From contig CAZRYM010000004.1 in the NCBI GenBank assembly GCA_964604305.1, positions 1 through 64,000 of the forward strand: a DNA stretch of 64,000 nucleotides. The letters are read 5' to 3'. The position numbers were made by a program, and so were the translations under genes. Positions within the stretch are counted from its first letter, which is position 1; each line of letters begins with the position of its first letter. This stretch comes from JASUTC01 sp964604305. Lineage in GTDB: Bacteria > Thermotogota > Thermotogae > MWEM01. Shown piece after piece: positions 61,569-64,000 of the stretch. The notes under the pieces were generated by a model. The model was given only the letters and a program-made list of their open reading frames with translations. It made no database searches and was not told the origin of the DNA.

Positions 61569-62315
61569 GTGAATATGAATAAAATAACATTTTTTTTCTA
61601 TACTATATACTATTTTATAGCTGCTTTTATTTTATTGTTGTACGGGTATGTACAACTTAAAAAAGCCATAAAAATTGAAAAATCCCAGAGTAGAGAAGCA
61701 TCTCAAAAGTTTATCAGAAAAAGGTCTCCTGCTTTTTCCAGAAAATTGTTTACATGGTGTGGAATACATCCCGAAATCAGAAACAGCGATAATATTCCCC
61801 ACAATGACAATTACGTCATATGTATGAACCATCAAAGTTATCTTGATCCCATGCTCATACTTGGCTATATTTCAGAACATATCTTTCTTTTAGCAAAAGA
61901 AGAGCTGAACAAACCACCTTTTTTTAAAGAAGCAATGCAGTTGTTCTGTATCACCATCGACAGAGATAATCCCAAAAATGCAGTTAAAGCATTAAGAAAG
62001 ATTTTGGAATACTTGAAAAATGGCGAAAGCATTGGGATATTTCCCGAAGGAACACGAACAAAAGATGGAACAATCGCCCCGTTTGCACCAGGTGGCCTAA
62101 AGATTGCTTACAAAAGTAAAAAAAAGCTTATTCCAGTTGTTATTGATGGAACTGGAGAAGCAATGCCTAGAAAAAGCTGGATCGTTAGGCCAGCAAAAGT
62201 CACAGCAATTATCCTTGATCCAATTCAACCGAATCAATTTGAAACTTACGAAGAGTATGAATCAACAATTCATAAAAATATGCAAGTTGCTTTAGATAGT
62301 TTGAGAAAAGGATAA
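61569..62315 (+). CDS. plsC: 1-acyl-sn-glycerol-3-phosphate acyltransferase
   Basis: Membrane-bound lysophosphatidate acyltransferase of phospholipid synthesis. An N-terminal membrane helix (about 7-27) is followed by the catalytic NHQSYLD (87-93, the HxxxxD motif), FFKEAMQLFCITIDRD, and the substrate site FPEGTRTKDG. The 248-aa length is usual. The GTG start at 61569 follows AAAGGGAG. It converges with gpsA, which makes its upstream precursor, glycerol 3-phosphate. Confidence 0.92.
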   Translation: MNMNKITFFFYTIYYFIAAFILLLYGYVQLKKAIKIEKSQSREASQKFIRKRSPAFSRKLFTWCGIHPEIRNSDNIPHNDNYVICMNHQSYLDPMLILGYISEHIFLLAKEELNKPPFFKEAMQLFCITIDRDNPKNAVKALRKILEYLKNGESIGIFPEGTRTKDGTIAPFAPGGLKIAYKSKKKLIPVVIDGTGEAMPRKSWIVRPAKVTAIILDPIQPNQFETYEEYESTIHKNMQVALDSLRKG

Positions 62316-62344
62316 ATCAAACTATAAAGTTTAAACTCGGGGTT

Positions 62345-63328
62345 TTACCAAAATTCCGGTTTTAGATCTCTGGCCATAAGTTCTTCAATACATTTTAACG
62401 GGTCACTTTCAGCGTAGATCACATCGTATATTTTTTCTGCAATTGGCATTTCTGTTTTTTTTGTTTTAAGAATATTAATCAAGGCTTTTACTGTATAGAC
62501 CCCTTCAGCGACCATGTTCATGTTCTCAAGGATTTCTTTCGTTTTCTTTCCCCTTCCAAGCGCTTCTCCCACATATCGGTTTCGACTGTGCTTACTGGTG
62601 CACGTAACGATCATATCTCCAATTCCAGATAATCCTATGAAGGTTTCTCTTTTAGCTCCAATATCTTCCCCAAATCTCCTCATTTCCATTAAAGCTCGTG
62701 TGATTAATGCTGCTTTGGTATTATCCCAGGGTCCCAGTCCGTCAATGATTCCCGCTGCAATGGCATAAATATTCTTAAGGGCTCCACAAAGTTCAACACC
62801 TAAGATATCCTTGTTTGTATAGACTCTAAAATAGTCAGTACTGAATATTCTTTGGATAGTTTTTAATGCCTCCTCATCTTTTCCGGCAGCTACGATGTTG
62901 GTGGGAATTTTATTTATCACTTCTTCAGCATGGGTTGGACCGGAAAGTGTTATGTACTTTGATTCTTTTCCAAATAACTCTTCGCAAATCTGATGTATAA
63001 ATTTCCCCGTCTCTATTTCTATTCCTTTTGAAAGATTGATGATAACTTTTCCATTTGTATTTATACCTGTTAAGATTTTTCTTATGGCCTGAGTTGGGAG
63101 GGCAAGAACAATTATCTCAGCTGATGATGTTACCTGAATTAGATTATTTGTTATATTTATGTTTTCATGCAATTTCTTACCAGGAAAGTAATAGGGATTT
63201 TCATTCCATTTCATGCTTTCTATAACTCTCTCATCCATTGTCCAACTGATAATTTTATAGCCCTTCAATGCAAGTAAATCTGATATGGATGTTCCCCAGC
63301 TTCCAAATCCTAGAACCCCGATAGTCAA
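62345..63328 (-). CDS. gpsA: Glycerol-3-phosphate dehydrogenase (NAD(P)+)
   Basis: Makes glycerol 3-phosphate from dihydroxyacetone phosphate for phospholipid synthesis. N-terminal Rossmann motif GVLGFGSWGT, LSKGIE, LSGPTHAEEV, the catalytic lysine in CGALKNIYAIAAGI and GLSGIGDMIVTCTS are seen. A TTG at 63328 has AAGGAGG 8 bases upstream and gives the usual N-terminus MTIGVLGFG; a longer frame to 63370 would overlap the next gene and is rejected. The 327-aa length is normal. Confidence 0.95.
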   Translation of the reverse strand: MTIGVLGFGSWGTSISDLLALKGYKIISWTMDERVIESMKWNENPYYFPGKKLHENINITNNLIQVTSSAEIIVLALPTQAIRKILTGINTNGKVIINLSKGIEIETGKFIHQICEELFGKESKYITLSGPTHAEEVINKIPTNIVAAGKDEEALKTIQRIFSTDYFRVYTNKDILGVELCGALKNIYAIAAGIIDGLGPWDNTKAALITRALMEMRRFGEDIGAKRETFIGLSGIGDMIVTCTSKHSRNRYVGEALGRGKKTKEILENMNMVAEGVYTVKALINILKTKKTEMPIAEKIYDVIYAESDPLKCIEELMARDLKPEFW

Positions 63329-63366
63329 AATTCTTTCCTCCTTGTAAAAATGGGTGTGATAATTTG

Positions 63367-64000
63367 TCAAGTGTTTTTTATGGTTTGTCTTACATCGTCT
63401 AAATATGACTTCATTGCATTAAAATCTCGGTTTCTTATAATTTCTGTCAATTCCGTCAGCTGAGAATTGATGAATTGAATTTGTTTGATGGTGTGTGGAT
63501 TGAAAAGGATCTCAGAGAGAAGATAATCGTCTTCATTCATAAGATTCTGAGCGATGTGCATGTGTTTTTTAAATGTTGTTCCAGGAACAGCTTTTTCTTT
63601 TAGGCATCCTCCAAAGACCAAAGATGAGATGAAAGGAGTTGCAAGAGAATAAGCCATCGTTTTATCATGTTCTTCAAAAGAATATTCAAACAGGTTTATC
63701 TTTAAAGAGTTAAAAAAGTTGCGAAAGAAAGATTTTCCAATTTCATCAGATTCTTTAATAATTACAGCGTTTTCCGATTGTAAATCATTTATATTGGCAA
63801 ATGTGGGGCCGAACATTGGATGCGTGGAAACAAATCGATGGGGGCTGGTTTGATAATATTCTTCAAGTCCATATTTTACAGAGGTGATATCTGAAATTAT
63901 TGTATCCTTGTGTATGAACTCTTCGATTGATTTAAAAGCTTTAATGGTTATATTGAGACTGACGCAATTAATAACAAGTTCGGGTTTGAAGGAATTCAAT
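63367..64000 (-). CDS. tyrA: Prephenate dehydrogenase, C-terminal part (truncated by window)
   Basis: The frame runs off the right edge of the window, so the N-terminal nucleotide-binding motif is missing. What is present matches the TyrA dehydrogenase: DITSVKYGLEEYY, then STHPMFGPTF (the conserved HPM-G motif), FNSLKINLFEYSFEEHDKTMAYSLATPFISS and a helical C-terminal domain with EILFNPHT. About 210 residues are visible. A leucine codon at the edge (TTG) must not be taken as a start. It precedes gpsA by 38 bases. Confidence 0.85.
   Translation of the reverse strand, partial: LNSFKPELVINCVSLNITIKAFKSIEEFIHKDTIISDITSVKYGLEEYYQTSPHRFVSTHPMFGPTFANINDLQSENAVIIKESDEIGKSFFRNFFNSLKINLFEYSFEEHDKTMAYSLATPFISSLVFGGCLKEKAVPGTTFKKHMHIAQNLMNEDDYLLSEILFNPHTIKQIQFINSQLTELTEIIRNRDFNAMKSYLDDVRQTIKNT

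Overview
This is a dense, AT-rich bacterial chromosomal segment with almost no mobile or accessory DNA. I see no insertion sequence, prophage, CRISPR array, rRNA or tRNA. The best guess for the host is a member of the Thermotogota, probably a mesophilic or moderately thermophilic lineage of the Kosmotoga/Mesotoga/Petrotoga kind. The clues are a RnpA that resembles the Thermotoga protein in length and sequence, the short (about 408 aa) S-adenosylhomocysteinase, the short malic enzyme, an LptF/LptG-like pair and barrel-like protein that fit a diderm 'toga' envelope, and many TTG starts behind strong Shine-Dalgarno sites. This placement is inferred from recalled family features; no search was run.

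Layout. 1-8193: the classic origin-side cluster, with dnaA on the minus strand and divergent rpmH-rnpA-yidD-yidC-jag-cupin, then acpP and rpe-ligA. 8219-10550: LptF/LptG-type permeases. 10691-17412: a secreted alpha/beta hydrolase, then a translationally coupled set of a GH13 sugar phosphorylase, a four-TM membrane protein and a membrane-anchored Hsp70-like ATPase, then a small secreted protein. 17426-24825: ahcY, a strikingly degenerate PurH homologue, pheS-pheT, queD, a lone MrpF-like protein and a Fur-family regulator. 24869-28502 (minus): DUF503, an orphan ABC ATPase and a large secreted metallopeptidase/propeller/barrel protein. 28579-32143: malic enzyme, fructokinase and a sucrose-phosphate-synthase-type glycosyltransferase. 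32151-32505 (minus): ssrA (tmRNA).

46259-32569 (minus) is one nearly gapless 14-gene directon: a coiled-coil protein, mtaD, an M50 protease, HD-GYP, glpP, a secreted protein, yqeK, rlmN, lgt, dnaB, a B12-radical SAM enzyme, tldD, tldE and coaE. 46369-53387 holds a BMP-type binding protein, an FKBP isomerase, a 46-aa protein, a HAD/MFS/S41-like set, and a receiver-HPt protein beside a BTAD-type regulator. 53409-62315: serS, cyuA, recQ, an unknown protein, rsmD, ROK kinase, argF and plsC. 62345-64000 (minus): gpsA and a truncated tyrA.

How the genes fit together. The phosphorylase, fructokinase and SPS-like transferase could form an intracellular sucrose or related disaccharide cycle. AhcY and MtaD both act on S-adenosylhomocysteine. 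AcpP, PlsC and GpsA serve phospholipid synthesis. YidC/YidD, Lgt and the LptF/G pair serve the envelope.

The points most worth attention are: (1) the Hsp70-like ATPase with a glycine-rich membrane hairpin and its coupled membrane partner; (2) the PurH homologue that has lost catalytic motifs in both domains; (3) a 14-bp perfect hairpin and an operator-like promoter repeat at the head of the phosphorylase gene; (4) a terminator-like hairpin inside coaE; (5) rnpA without any ATG/GTG/TTG start at the right place.
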